Source of the DNA: Novosphingobium decolorationis | GTDB taxonomy: Bacteria; Pseudomonadota; Alphaproteobacteria; Sphingomonadales; Sphingomonadaceae | Reading direction: 5' to 3' | Assembly (NCBI RefSeq): GCF_018417475.1 | Contig: NZ_CP054856.1 | Span: 3,813,001 to 3,877,000 of the forward strand | Length of the DNA: 64,000 bases | Shown here: positions 51,466 to 61,385 of the stretch, one piece after another | Layout of the letters: each line of letters starts with the position of its first letter | Numbering within the stretch: the stretch's first letter is position 1 | Notes under the pieces: generated by a model | Databases searched by the model: none | Told to the model about the DNA's origin: nothing | What the model saw: only the letters and a program-made list of their open reading frames with translations | Program-made: the position numbers and the translations under genes

Positions 51466-54400
51466 TCAGAGGATGAGGAAATCCGCCTCGGACAGCGTTG
51501 TGACACCGTCGAGAAGCGCGATCTGCTGCGCTTCGCCTGCGCCGCTGCCATCGGCATCGTAGTAGAGCTTGCCCGACCCGGCATCGAAGATGAGGAAATC
51601 GTCGGCCTCGAGCGCCTCGGTTCCCATCACGATTTCGCCCGCCTCGACCGTGAGGCCGAGCGCTGTGAAGACCGCGCCTTCCAACGCGACAAGATCGCCG
51701 TCCAGTGCTTCAAAGTCCTTGATCTTGTCGTAGGTCGTCGCATCGGCCGGCATGTTGGCAAGGACGAACATGTCCGCTCCCGCCCCCCCGGTCAGGATGT
51801 TGCGGCCCGCATTCCCGATGAGCACGTCGTCGCCCGCGCCGCCATCGAGAATGTCGACCTCATCCCCTCCGATCAGGGTGTCGTTCCCCCCTTCGTCATA
51901 GAGCTTGTCGCGCCCGTCGCCACCGGCAAGCACGTTGGCGCCGCCGTTGCCGGTGATCTTGTTGTCCAGAGCGTTGCCGGTGGCGTCGAGATCGCCTGTT
52001 CCTGCAAGCTCCAGGTTCTCGACATGGGCGAAGAGCTCGGTGATCGAGATCTCGCTGATCACCGTGTCGGTCGTGCCGCCCAAGGCGTCCTCGATGACGG
52101 TATCGCCCAGGGAATCGACATAGTAGGTGTCGTTGTCGCCAAGCCCATTGAGGACATCGCGCCCGGACGTGCCATCAAGGGTGTCGCGTACGCTGGTTCC
52201 ATCAAGGATGGTGAAAGCCGAGCCCACCGAGATGTCGAAGCTGGCCTGCGCTCTCGACCCGTCGGCCCAAAGGGCCTCAACGGTAATCGCACGGGTTACA
52301 GGACCGCTGGTGTCGAAACCGGCGCCCACGGTCACGACCCCGGTCAGGGCGTCGATGGCGAAGTCGTCACCGCCTGCGAGGAGCGCGTAGGTGATCGAAT
52401 TGAGAGTTGCGTCGCCATCCGAGGCGCTCACCGTGATCCCGGTATAGTCCCCTTCGGCAGGCGCGGCGCCAACAAGGTTCTCGCCCGCATCGCTGTCCAT
52501 GGGCGTAGTGACCGCGAATTCGTTCACGTCCGCGACCTGGATTTCGAACGTGGTGTCCGCGTGTGATCCGTCATCGGACGTCGCGCGGACGGTGATGAAG
52601 CGGCGGGCACCGTCCTCGCGATCGACGCTGCCCGCGACGAGGACTTCGCCGGAGGTCGCCGAGACGAGGAAGCGCCCGCCGTCATCGTCGAGGAGCGAGT
52701 AGGAGACCCCATTGGTCGTGGCGTCGGCATCCTGCGCGCTGACGTGGATCCCTGGCGCGGTGCCCAGTCCGGCGTTCTCGGTTACGAGGCCGCCTGGAGC
52801 GCCGAGGGTGTCGAGGGGGGCGGAGACGTCGAACTCGTCGTCATCCGCGATGGCGATGGCGAACGTCCGGACCTCATGGCTACCATCGCTGGAGGTGGCG
52901 CGCACGGTGACATCGAGGCTGGCCGCGCTCTCGCGATCGATGAGGGTGCCGTCAGCCACCGAGATCACGCCGCTGTCCGATGCGATCGTGAACGCGCCGC
53001 CCGCATCGTCATCAAGGCTGTAGGTGACCGTTTCGGCCAGGTCCGGGTCGCTGGCGAAGGCGGTGAGGCCGGCGCGTGTTCCGGCGGCGGCACCTTCAAG
53101 GACGCGGTCGGGCGCCATATCGGTGTCACTTACCGCCGAGATCGCGGCGTCGCTGGTGTCGGTCACGGCAATGGTGAAGTTCGCTTGCGAAGACGTCCCG
53201 TCGCTCGAGGTCGCGGCCACCGTGATCGCGCGGGAGGCACCGCCCGCACCCTCGCGGTCGAGTGTCAGCGCGGTGGTGACGACCCCGCTCGCCGCGTCGA
53301 TCACGAAGGCCCCGTCGGCATCGTCGAGCAGGCTGTAATTCACCCAGTTGGTGGTGTCGGGATCGATGGCTCTTGCGGTGATGCCCGTGGCCGCACCGGC
53401 GGCAAGCCCTTCGGCGACGGCGTTGATCGCGCCATCGATGTCCCCGACGGCGCCCACAGGGTCGGCCACGCCCAGGATGGTGACGGTGACGAAGCCGACA
53501 TCGCTGGAACTGGCGCCATCGGAGAGCAGGTAGGCGATGTTAACCGCGCCGGTCTCGCCCGCATCGAGGTAGGCATAGGCCGCGGTCAGGTCGAGTTCGA
53601 GCGCATCGCCCGCGCCGGTGACCGATAGCGTGACGTCTCCTGCGGTAAGGCCCGCCCCGATGATCATGCCGGTGCCCATGTCGTTGCCGAGCACGTCGAG
53701 TACGTGCAGGTCGCCCGCGGTGACGGCGAAGATATCGTCGTTGGCTACCAGCGGCTCGGCAGGAACGAAGCCAAGTGTCTCGATGCTCGTCGCCTCGGTC
53801 ACGGCGCCATCGGCGTGGCGGGTGATGCGGAAATGGTCGAGGCCGAGGACAAGGATGGCGTAGTCCGCAGCCGTTCCTGTAAGCAGCAGGGTGTCCTGTC
53901 CGGCGCCGCCGTTGACGGTGTCCAGGCCTGCGCTGAAGCGGATGATGTCGCGTCCGCCGCCGGCCTGGATGGTGTCATCGCCATCGCCGCCATCGAGCAG
54001 GTCGCTGCCGCCGCCACCTTCCAGGGTATCGTTGCCCGCGCCGCCGGAGAGGTCATCGCCGCCGTTGCCACCGACGAGGCGGTCATCGCCGCCGTTGCCG
54101 GAAAGGACATCCTCGCCGTCGCTGCCCACAAGGACGTCATCGCCCGGTGAACCATGGACGCGATAGGACGTGGGCGACACGTCGGGTGCGATGTCGAGGT
54201 TCCGCAGGTTGCCGGCAAAGCTGTTGGGCGCGGCGGTGTCTTCGGAATGCGCGGTCTCGAAGGCCCCGGCCTGAGTCAGCGCCTGGCCGGTCCCGGTCAG
54301 GCTGTTCCCGGTGATCGCGGAGGCTTCGGTGTCGTAGAGGTAGATGCCGAGCGAACCCGAGGTGGAGGGCGCGGTGAGCGTATTGCCGGTGATGTCGACC

Positions 54401-56874
54401 ACGCCGGCATCGTAGGCTAGGATCCCCGCCGCGCTCCAGGTGCCGGGGCTATAGGCAAAGCCGGAGATGGTGTTGCCGGACAGCGTGGCGTCGGCATCGC
54501 TGACCAGAACAATGCCGTTCTGGGCGATCAGGTCGGTCGCGCCCGCGCCCCGAGAGGTGGAGGCCTTCGCCGCGCGCGTCGATGGCGTTCCTCTGGATGT
54601 CGAGCAGCGTCGCATCGACGACTGCGACGCTGTGGGAGGCACCTGCGGTGCTGCGCGCCAGAACGCCGTAGCCATGCTGCGCGCCGCTCAGCGCGCTGTC
54701 GCGCATGCCCGAGATCGTGCCGTCGACATAGGCGCCATCGGCATCGAGGAAGGCGATGGCGGCGAACGTCCCGCTGACGAAGCCATTGCCCTGTCCGCGC
54801 CCGTCGATGTCGAGGCCGGTTACGACAAGATCGGCCCCGCTGCCTGCGGTGATGAGGGCAAAGCTGCCGCCGTTGCTGGCAATCGCGGCGTGATCGGGGG
54901 CCTCCAGAATGGCGCCGTCCGCACCGGTGATGCGCAGGCTCTTGCCCTCCACCAGAACCTGCTCGCGGTAGGTGCCCGCGCTGACGAGGACTTCGTGGCC
55001 ATGGCCCGCGGCATCGACGGCATCCTGGATCGTGGCGAAGGTGCCCAGAAGGGTCCCGGACCCATCGACCAGTTGCACCGGATCGGTGAGGTCGAAGACG
55101 GTTGGCGTGGGGGTGCCGAAGCCGAAGGAGAGGATCTCGATCCCGCTCAGCACGTCGCCGCCGTCCTCGGGCGTGGTTACGCCGGTAAAGCCGGTGACGA
55201 AGCCGATGGCATCGGTGGTGACGGCAAGGCTCGCCGCACTGGCGGGCGCCCGGTAGAAGGCGGTGTCCGTGTCTTCGCCGCCGTCGAGCGTGTCCGCGCC
55301 GAGCCCTCCGAACAGGAGATCGTTGCCGCCAAGGCCCGACAGCACGTCATCACCGCCCAGGTCCTCGTCGGTCTCGGAGGGGAAGCCCAGGGTATCGTTG
55401 GCCTGGGTGCCGGTCTGGACATCATCGGCGGCCAGACCGCGCACGAAGACGTCGAATTCAGCCGGGGCAGCGGACGTGTTGGCGACGCTCAGCCCGGACA
55501 GGTTGAGCGTGCTGGTGTCGACGCCGCTGCCGTCGTAGGCGCCGGGCCGTCCCGGCGTTCCGGGCACAGCCCCGGTTTCGGCACTGGAGATGGGGTCGAT
55601 GAAGACCAGATAGCCCCATCCGCTGGCGCCGGTAAGGCTGGAGCCAGTGATCTCGAGGCCGGACAGGTCGGTGTAGCCCTACACCATCAACTGGGGCTTG
55701 TCGTAGTCGCCGGTGACGTGGACGCCATCCAGGACGACGTTGCCGATGGGGCCTGTGACATCGTAGCTCGCCTGGGTGAGCCCTGCCAGTTGCGCGCTGG
55801 TGGCGACAGAGACGCCGACGGCGCCCCCATTGGCCGCGATGTTTGCAATGTCGAGCGTTCCGGATGCGGCGTCGGCCGTGACGAGGAGGGTGGTGCCCGC
55901 GCCGGTGCCGATGGTGACGGCCGGTTCGCCTTCGCTCGTCTGCGCGCCGACGAGGTTGACGGCCGTGCCGACTACGAGATTTTCCGCATAGCTGCCTGCC
56001 GCGATGTCAATTGTGTCGCCATCCCCACTGGCATCGAGCGCGGCCTGGATCGACATGCCGGGGACGACATGGAAGAAGCCGTCAGTGCTGCCGGTGGTTT
56101 CGATGAAGAGTGTGTCGCCGGCGATCTCGCTCGCGGCAATGGCGGCCTTGGCCTCGGCGATGCTGGCGTAGGCGCCCAGGATCGTGGTTCCGGCGAAGAC
56201 CTGGACAGGGGCGGTGTCCACCGTTGACAGCGAGAGGTCGTCGACGGCGATACCGTCGGCCACATCGATGCGCGTGAACCAGCCGTAGCGATTGCCCCCG
56301 TAGCTCGCCGCGAAGTCATCCTGGGGGGGGGCAGCGTTTCGCTGAAGAGAAGGTTTTCACCCGGGCCATAGACGTTCATCACGACTTCCAAGGTGCCGCT
56401 GGTGCTCTCCTGGAAAACGTGCTCGAAGGTGTACCAACCCGGGGCAGAGACCTCCGGGTGTGCGCCGTTCTCGAGGTCCTGGCGCGGGGCGGCACTGGAA
56501 TTGTTGCTCACGCCTACCAGCAGCGCCTGCGAACTGGTGTCCTGCGTCACGTGGAAGACGAAGTCGCGCAGATGCAGGCCATTCGCTCCGTTGGCGGCGA
56601 CCGAATATTCGAAGCCTTCCCCGCTGGCCATGCCGATGTCGAGGTAGATCGTGATGCGCGTCGCAAGACCCGCGTCGTCCCCGGTACGGTATCCGTCGAA
56701 ACGGGTGAAGGCGGTTCCGTCGGTCGAGGGGCCGATGCGCAGGTGCGCCGAGCCCGAGGCCGAGGCGATGCCGTTGGAGAGGGAGGCTTCGCTGACGAGG
56801 TCAATGTCGCCGCCAAAGGGCAGGAAGGGGCCGGTGCCGCTTTCGAAGTTCTCGAAGATGCGTGTGAGGCTCAT
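51466..56874 (-). pseudogene. Giant RTX/cadherin/beta-helix protein, interrupted
   Basis: About 1800 codons from ATG 56874. N-terminal domain (1-180); right-handed beta-helix segments (GDTIDIAAGSYAENL; later SGNTISGFAYS); RTX calcium-binding repeats near 55290-55370 (GGDDVLSGLGGNDLLFGG), 53965-54110 and 51760-51960; cadherin-like repeats between about 52440 and 53400; a typical C-terminal type I secretion end. Three lesions break it: a shift at G9 (56323-56331; one base more restores frame), a TAG at 55679-55681 where flanks stay in frame, and a shift near 54545. It would be a secreted adhesin or biofilm protein; a TolC/HlyD pair lies 5 kb away. Lesions may be real decay, phase variation or sequencing error. 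Confidence 0.85.
56323..56331. repeat. G9 homopolymer in RTX gene
   Basis: Nine consecutive G (C on the coding strand) about 180 codons into the RTX gene. With ten (or seven) the reading frame continues from ETLPPP into QDDFAASYGG; with nine it is lost. Such a tract can switch a surface-protein gene on and off by slippage. Confidence 0.7.
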
Positions 56875-57403
56875 GCGCGCACCTCCTGGCCATGGCCCGC
56901 TCGATTGGCTGCACCGATTTGCTTACCCCTGCTTGCTGTATCCATTTCCACCCTCCTCTTGGATCCGACCCGCGTCACCCCGCCCGGTACGGATACGACG
57001 CGCATAAGCATCCTCCGGCAAGGCGAGGCCCGAAAACCTGTATGCCGGGGAGGGTGCCTGACTGGCGTTGCGAACTATCTGGGCGTTGCGCCGAATATGG
57101 ATCCGGCGTGTCGAGTCTGGGTAAGCTTAGTTATAGAAATGACATGCCGTCAATTCGTGCGGTTGTGGCGCGGGCATGTAGAAAGAGCCGTTATGGGGTG
57201 AACTGGCGCAAGTATATGTGAAATGTACAAGGGGCTTTTTCGTAGTAGTTTGCGCCTCGTGGCAAAATGTGGCTCTTCCCCGTCTGGATGGACTGTATAC
57301 AATAAGCCTGAATTTCGTGGCCGGACGCATTCTTGAGGGTGAGGGGGAAAGGTTCTGTCGCTCTTTCGGGATCCGAGCGAAAAAGGGGGCGTGGAAGGGG
57401 CCG
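56875..57403. other. 529-bp intergenic region
   Basis: No supported gene. Relatively AT-rich between 57120 and 57320, consistent with the promoter and leader of the RTX gene and the tail of the cytochrome operon. Confidence 0.45.
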
Positions 57404-57808
57404 CTACTTCTGTCGCGATGCGGCGCTCGTTGCCAGGTAGGCGGCGATGGCGCCGACATCGGCGTCGCTTACCTCGGTCTTGCGGAACATGGGCATCGGG
57501 CCCGAGCCATGGCGCACGAAGTAGAGGATCGTCTCGGTATCGAGGTCTGCGCGCTCTTCCAGGGCACCGGGCAGGCTGCCCTGATAGCGCGCGGCAAGGG
57601 CCGCGGTACCAGGGAGGTGGGGAGAGCCATCATCGCCGGGTCCGCGGCCATGGCAGGCCGCGCAGTGGCGCCTGAAGACAGCCTTGCCGCGCGCGGCTTC
57701 GTCCGGGGCAGGCGGCGAGCCTTGCGCGGGCAGGGCGCTTGCCAGCGTGGCGAGCGCCAACCCCGTGGCGGCGAGGAGCAGGTGGGGGATCGTGGGCATC
57801 GCGTTCAC
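57404..57808 (-). CDS. Periplasmic cytochrome c
   Basis: 134 residues from GTG 57808 (overlapping the flavoprotein stop) or 131 from ATG 57799, with a signal peptide. Haem-binding CAACH in FRRHCAACHGRG and an axial Met in SGPMPMFRKTE. In 4-cresol dehydrogenase-type enzymes a small cytochrome subunit takes electrons from the flavoprotein; its position directly after that gene supports this role. Confidence 0.9.
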   Translation of the reverse strand: MNAMPTIPHLLLAATGLALATLASALPAQGSPPAPDEAARGKAVFRRHCAACHGRGPGDDGSPHLPGTAALAARYQGSLPGALEERADLDTETILYFVRHGSGPMPMFRKTEVSDADVGAIAAYLATSAASRQK

Positions 57809-59421
57809 CTTTTGCGATAGCGCTGAGGCCAGATGCCCCCGCGACCCGGCGCGATGATGCCGGCCGGATCGATCGCGTCCTTGAGAGTCTCGTGGAAGCG
57901 ACGCAGCGCGTGGTTGTTGAAGGAATAGGTGTCGGACACGGCGTCCTGGTAGATTGGCGCGGCGCGGTAATCGCCCCAGCCATGCTCGGCGGCGACCTCG
58001 ACAGCCCGGCGCATGGCCGTGTCGACCATCGCGTTGAAGGCGGGGTCGGCGCGCCTGACGGGCGGAGCAAAGACCATCTGGAAGGCGTGAGGATGCCAGT
58101 GGAGCGGGGCGCTCGCCGCGTTGAAGTAGCTGGGCAGCTGGTCGAATTCGTGCAGGGCATCGCCCATCACCCGCTGCATGCGAAAGACCTCTTCGCCCGC
58201 GCGCGCGAGCACCGGGAAGAATCCCAGGTGCCCATCCTCGCGCACGATTTTCCAGATGCCGAGCGAGGGCACGCCGAGCGCGCCGTGGCGGCGGATCGAA
58301 CTGCGGTAGGGCTGGGCGACGTTGGCCAGTTGCTCCCTGGTCGCAGGAAGCGGGAAGTCTTCGCCCGCGATCACGGTCGCGGTGGGAATGGCGGACAGGA
58401 TGCGCTCGCGCGCGTGCTCGAAGTTGGCGCGCGTCGTGGCCTCGGGGCCGAAGAACTGGAGATCGACCTGCCAGGAAGGGAGCCCGGCCTCGCTGGCGGC
58501 GGCATCGAGCGCGGCGTCCGAGGCGCCGCCCTTCTTCGTGGCAAGGGCGGCGAAGGCGGGATTACCCATCAGCGCCATCAGCGGGCTGGCGTAAACCGGC
58601 TCGCCGCACAGCATCGCATCGCTGAGGATGTTGCACTGTTCGACCAGTTTCACGAAGTCGCGGCGGCGCGGCACGGTGACGAGCGCGGTGCGGTAGTGAT
58701 CGGGCCGGGGATAGAGGCGAAAGCCCATCTTGGTGACGATGCCGAAGTTGCCTTGCGCGAAGAGGCCCGCCGGGTCCGGTCCGAAGCCGTAGCGGTACTC
58801 CTGCCAGGTCTTCGCGCCGGGCAGCGCGCCCATGCCGGTGCGCATGACTTCGCCATCGGGCAGCACGACTTCCATGCCGCAGCTGGCCCCGAAGTGGTCG
58901 CGAAAGGCGCCCATGGTATAGCCGATGCCGCGTTCCAGGCTGTTGCCGATGGGCGAGCCCCAGCCCGGATCGGGGCAGTCGATCATGAGCCTGAGGCCGC
59001 GCTCCTCAATGGCGCGGTAGAGGTCGAAGTAGGAAACGCCCGGCTCGACCAGCGCAAAGGCGCGCGCCTCGTCGACTTCGAGCACCTTGTCCATGCGCTT
59101 GAGGTCTACGATCACGCTGCCGTGGACATTGGGGGAGGGGCCGCCGTAGCCGAAGTTCTTGCCCGTCGAGATGGGGAAGAGGGGGATGCCCAAGCGCCCC
59201 GCGATGCGCACGATGGACGAGACCTGCGCGACGTCGGCGGGCGCGACGGCGGCCGAGGCGAGGCGCTCGTGCTGCGTGTCCCAGACCGGCGAGAAGCTGT
59301 CGCGGTAGGGCCCCAGGTCCTCGTCCGAGGCGAACACCCAGTCCGCGCCCACGGCCTGGCGCATCTCGGCGAGGGCCTCGGCAAAGCGGGTAGCGTCGAG
59401 ATCGGGGGGCAGAACGCTCAT
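57805..59421 (-). CDS. VAO/4-cresol dehydrogenase-type flavoprotein
   Basis: 538 residues from ATG 59421. FAD-binding PCMH domain: PISTGKNFGYGGPSPNVHGS, LVEPGVSYFDLY, GWGSPIGNSLERGIGYT and QGNFGIVTKMGFRLYP; C-terminal cap with SAPLHWHPHAFQMVF. The family (vanillyl-alcohol oxidase, 4-cresol dehydrogenase, eugenol hydroxylase) oxidises para-alkylphenols by hydride transfer to FAD. The adjoining cytochrome c suggests the dehydrogenase rather than the oxidase type. It overlaps both neighbours by 4 nt. The phenolic substrate is unknown. Confidence 0.92.
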   Translation of the reverse strand: MSVLPPDLDATRFAEALAEMRQAVGADWVFASDEDLGPYRDSFSPVWDTQHERLASAAVAPADVAQVSSIVRIAGRLGIPLFPISTGKNFGYGGPSPNVHGSVIVDLKRMDKVLEVDEARAFALVEPGVSYFDLYRAIEERGLRLMIDCPDPGWGSPIGNSLERGIGYTMGAFRDHFGASCGMEVVLPDGEVMRTGMGALPGAKTWQEYRYGFGPDPAGLFAQGNFGIVTKMGFRLYPRPDHYRTALVTVPRRRDFVKLVEQCNILSDAMLCGEPVYASPLMALMGNPAFAALATKKGGASDAALDAAASEAGLPSWQVDLQFFGPEATTRANFEHARERILSAIPTATVIAGEDFPLPATREQLANVAQPYRSSIRRHGALGVPSLGIWKIVREDGHLGFFPVLARAGEEVFRMQRVMGDALHEFDQLPSYFNAASAPLHWHPHAFQMVFAPPVRRADPAFNAMVDTAMRRAVEVAAEHGWGDYRAAPIYQDAVSDTYSFNNHALRRFHETLKDAIDPAGIIAPGRGGIWPQRYRKR

Positions 59422-59825
59422 GGGTGGGCCTTTGAACTGGGATGGTGGGGGGCGATGCGCCAGCGCACGAGTTGGGGCAGGCGGTCGATTTGTGGGGCGT
59501 AGCTGGCGCGCTCGACCACGCGGCGGCCCCGGCTCCAGGCCAATTGCTCCAGGACGAAAAGGGCATCGCGTCCGGTCAGTCCGGCAAGGCCGGTGCCCGG
59601 CTGGCGCCAGAGCGGATCGACGAGGTCGCGCCACAGGTCCGTCACGTCGCCATCAATGGAGAAGGCGCGCAAGGCAGGCGCCATCGGCGCTCCCGCGAGC
59701 GGGTAGCGGCTGTCGGCAACCCAGAGGTCGACCGGGCGGGTATCGGCGGCCAGTGCCCGGACGGGCAGGCCCAGCGTGAGCGAGGCCCCCGCGCCCAGCT
59801 TGATCACATCGCGGCGGTCCATCAT
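59418..59825 (-). CDS. Tat-signal protein of flavoprotein operon
   Basis: 135 residues from ATG 59825 (or 59822), after GGGAGAGG. The start MMDRRDVIKLGAGASLTLG is a twin-arginine signal with a hydrophobic core ending near ALA. The mature part is about 105 residues with no motif I recognise. As the first gene of the operon, overlapping the flavoprotein gene by 4 nt, it may carry or mature the dehydrogenase on its way to the periplasm. Confidence 0.75.
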   Translation of the reverse strand: MMDRRDVIKLGAGASLTLGLPVRALAADTRPVDLWVADSRYPLAGAPMAPALRAFSIDGDVTDLWRDLVDPLWRQPGTGLAGLTGRDALFVLEQLAWSRGRRVVERASYAPQIDRLPQLVRWRIAPHHPSSKAHP

Positions 59826-59870
59826 CGCCTCTCTCCCATGGCGCCCCTGCCTTCTTGCGTGGGTCACAAA

Positions 59871-59886
59871 TTACACATATGTGTAA
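59871..59886. promoter_or_regulatory. Perfect 16-bp palindrome, TetR operator candidate
   Basis: TTACACATATGTGTAA is a perfect palindrome in the 125-bp space between the divergent TetR gene and the flavoprotein operon. Length and position fit a TetR-dimer site controlling both directions. Confidence 0.75.
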
Positions 59887-59950
59887 ATGGGCTGTAGGCA
59901 GGCGTCAAGCCGCCGCTTCTTTCGGCGGCACACCCTTGCTAGGAGAGGCC

Positions 59951-60589
59951 ATGTCCCAAGCCAGCGAACCCTCCACGCCCGCTTCCGGCGCGACCCCTGC
60001 CAAGCTTCTCCATGCGGCCGAGCAGATCGTGATCGAGGAAGGCGTCCATGCCTTGAGCGTGCGCCATATCGCGGCGAGGGCGGGGGTGAACTCGGCGCTC
60101 ATCCGCTACCATTTCGGCAATGTCGATGGCCTGCTGGCGCGCCTTGCACACCTCAACGCGGCCCGGATCGCAGGCCGCCGCGGGGAGCTTCTGGAGGCAT
60201 TGCAGGGCGCGGACTTCGAGGGCGCGGTGGACGCGCTGGTGGTCCCGCTCTGGGCGCCGGCGGCGCATGTGCCGGGGCAGCGGGCGATCGTGGTTCTGGA
60301 CGAGATCTTCTCGCGCGCAGGTGGTGATCTGGGAAGCGAGGTCTGGGCGCTTTTCGCTGAAGGCGTGCAGCGGGTCAGCGCGGCCTTGCAAGCCGCACTC
60401 GGCGGCGTGGACGAGGCGGCCCTTGCCTGGCGGGTCCGGTTCGTGACGGCGGCCGCGCTCGACGTGCCGCCGCGCGCCTCGCGGGTGGAGGCGCGCGAGA
60501 ACCAGGGCGCTTATGGCCGCGACGGTCTGGACGAGCGGCTGGCGCGCTTCCGGGGCTTTGCGCAGCAGGCGCTGCGGGTCATCGATTAG
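59951..60589 (+). CDS. TetR-family regulator
   Basis: 212 residues from ATG 59951 after AGGAGAGG. Helix-turn-helix region VHALSVRHIAARAGVNSALI followed by RYHFGNVDGLL. Divergent from the Tat-protein/flavoprotein/cytochrome operon; expected to repress it until a phenolic inducer binds the C-terminal domain. Confidence 0.9.
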   Translation: MSQASEPSTPASGATPAKLLHAAEQIVIEEGVHALSVRHIAARAGVNSALIRYHFGNVDGLLARLAHLNAARIAGRRGELLEALQGADFEGAVDALVVPLWAPAAHVPGQRAIVVLDEIFSRAGGDLGSEVWALFAEGVQRVSAALQAALGGVDEAALAWRVRFVTAAALDVPPRASRVEARENQGAYGRDGLDERLARFRGFAQQALRVID

Positions 60590-60600
60590 GCAGTCAGGTC

Positions 60601-61278
60601 TCAGCGGCCCTCGTGGAGCTCGACGAGTTCGTAGGCCGCGCCGATCTGGTCCCAGGTCAGGCGCAGGAAGAGGGCGTCGGGGCCATGGACCCAGAGCTGG
60701 GCGGGCTCCCACTCGGGATGCCAGCGCAGGGCGTAGCGGCGCGCGGCGAAGGTGCCGGCCGGAACGGTGACGCTCTCTTCCCCAAGGTAGGCGACGTCGA
60801 TCGCGGTGGGCATCGCGTAGAGCCCTTCATCGCCTGCGGGCGCGACCGAGTTGGCAAGGCCGTGGACGGTGCGGAAGGTGCCTTTCTCGTCAGTCCCGCG
60901 CGACAGCGCCACGAGGGCATCGCCCACGAGCGGATGCAGGCCGAGATAACCAAGTTGCCCATCGACCGGAACGCGCTGTGACACGCGGCCCGTCGCGGCG
61001 ATCTCGCCCTCGCATTCAAGCTGGCCGTCCTCGCACAGGAAGAGCGCCGTGCCCGCGCGCGCGCCGTGCTTGACGACGCGGCAGAAGGCATCGCGCGGAC
61101 GCCCGTTGGCATCGAGCAGCATCGAGACATCGCGCGAGAGGCCGACATCGTCCATCTCGCAAAAGGCGCGCAAGGTCCGGCCCGCGTTTTCACCATGGTC
61201 GATCATCTCGAACCATTCGCGGCCAGTCTGCTCCTCGCCCCTTAGGTAATCGATCCGGCCCTTGATGAACGTGCCCAC
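60601..61278 (-). CDS. Hypothetical protein near aromatic cluster (225 aa)
   Basis: GTG 61278 follows GGGAGA and gives VGTFIKGRIDYLRGEEQTGR; ATG 61323 is an upstream alternative. The protein is soluble and beta-rich (VTVPAGTFAARRYALRWHPE near the end is of the type seen in DUF3108-like lipid or ligand-binding barrels). No signal peptide from either start. It converges with the TetR gene and may serve the same phenolic pathway; function unknown. Confidence 0.65.
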   Translation of the reverse strand: MGTFIKGRIDYLRGEEQTGREWFEMIDHGENAGRTLRAFCEMDDVGLSRDVSMLLDANGRPRDAFCRVVKHGARAGTALFLCEDGQLECEGEIAATGRVSQRVPVDGQLGYLGLHPLVGDALVALSRGTDEKGTFRTVHGLANSVAPAGDEGLYAMPTAIDVAYLGEESVTVPAGTFAARRYALRWHPEWEPAQLWVHGPDALFLRLTWDQIGAAYELVELHEGR

Positions 61279-61385
61279 GTGCTGTCTCCCTTCGCGCTGC
61301 GGTGACGGGCGGTGTGGACGCACGTCCGGGCTCGCGCCAGCCTTGCGCGCAAAGAGTTCATGGAGCGGAACCTGACACGCAAGGC

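Noticed and set aside
51433..52566. Long + strand frame of about 377 codons
   Set aside because: It is antisense to the RTX gene; its composition mirrors the codon pattern of the GGxGxD repeats.
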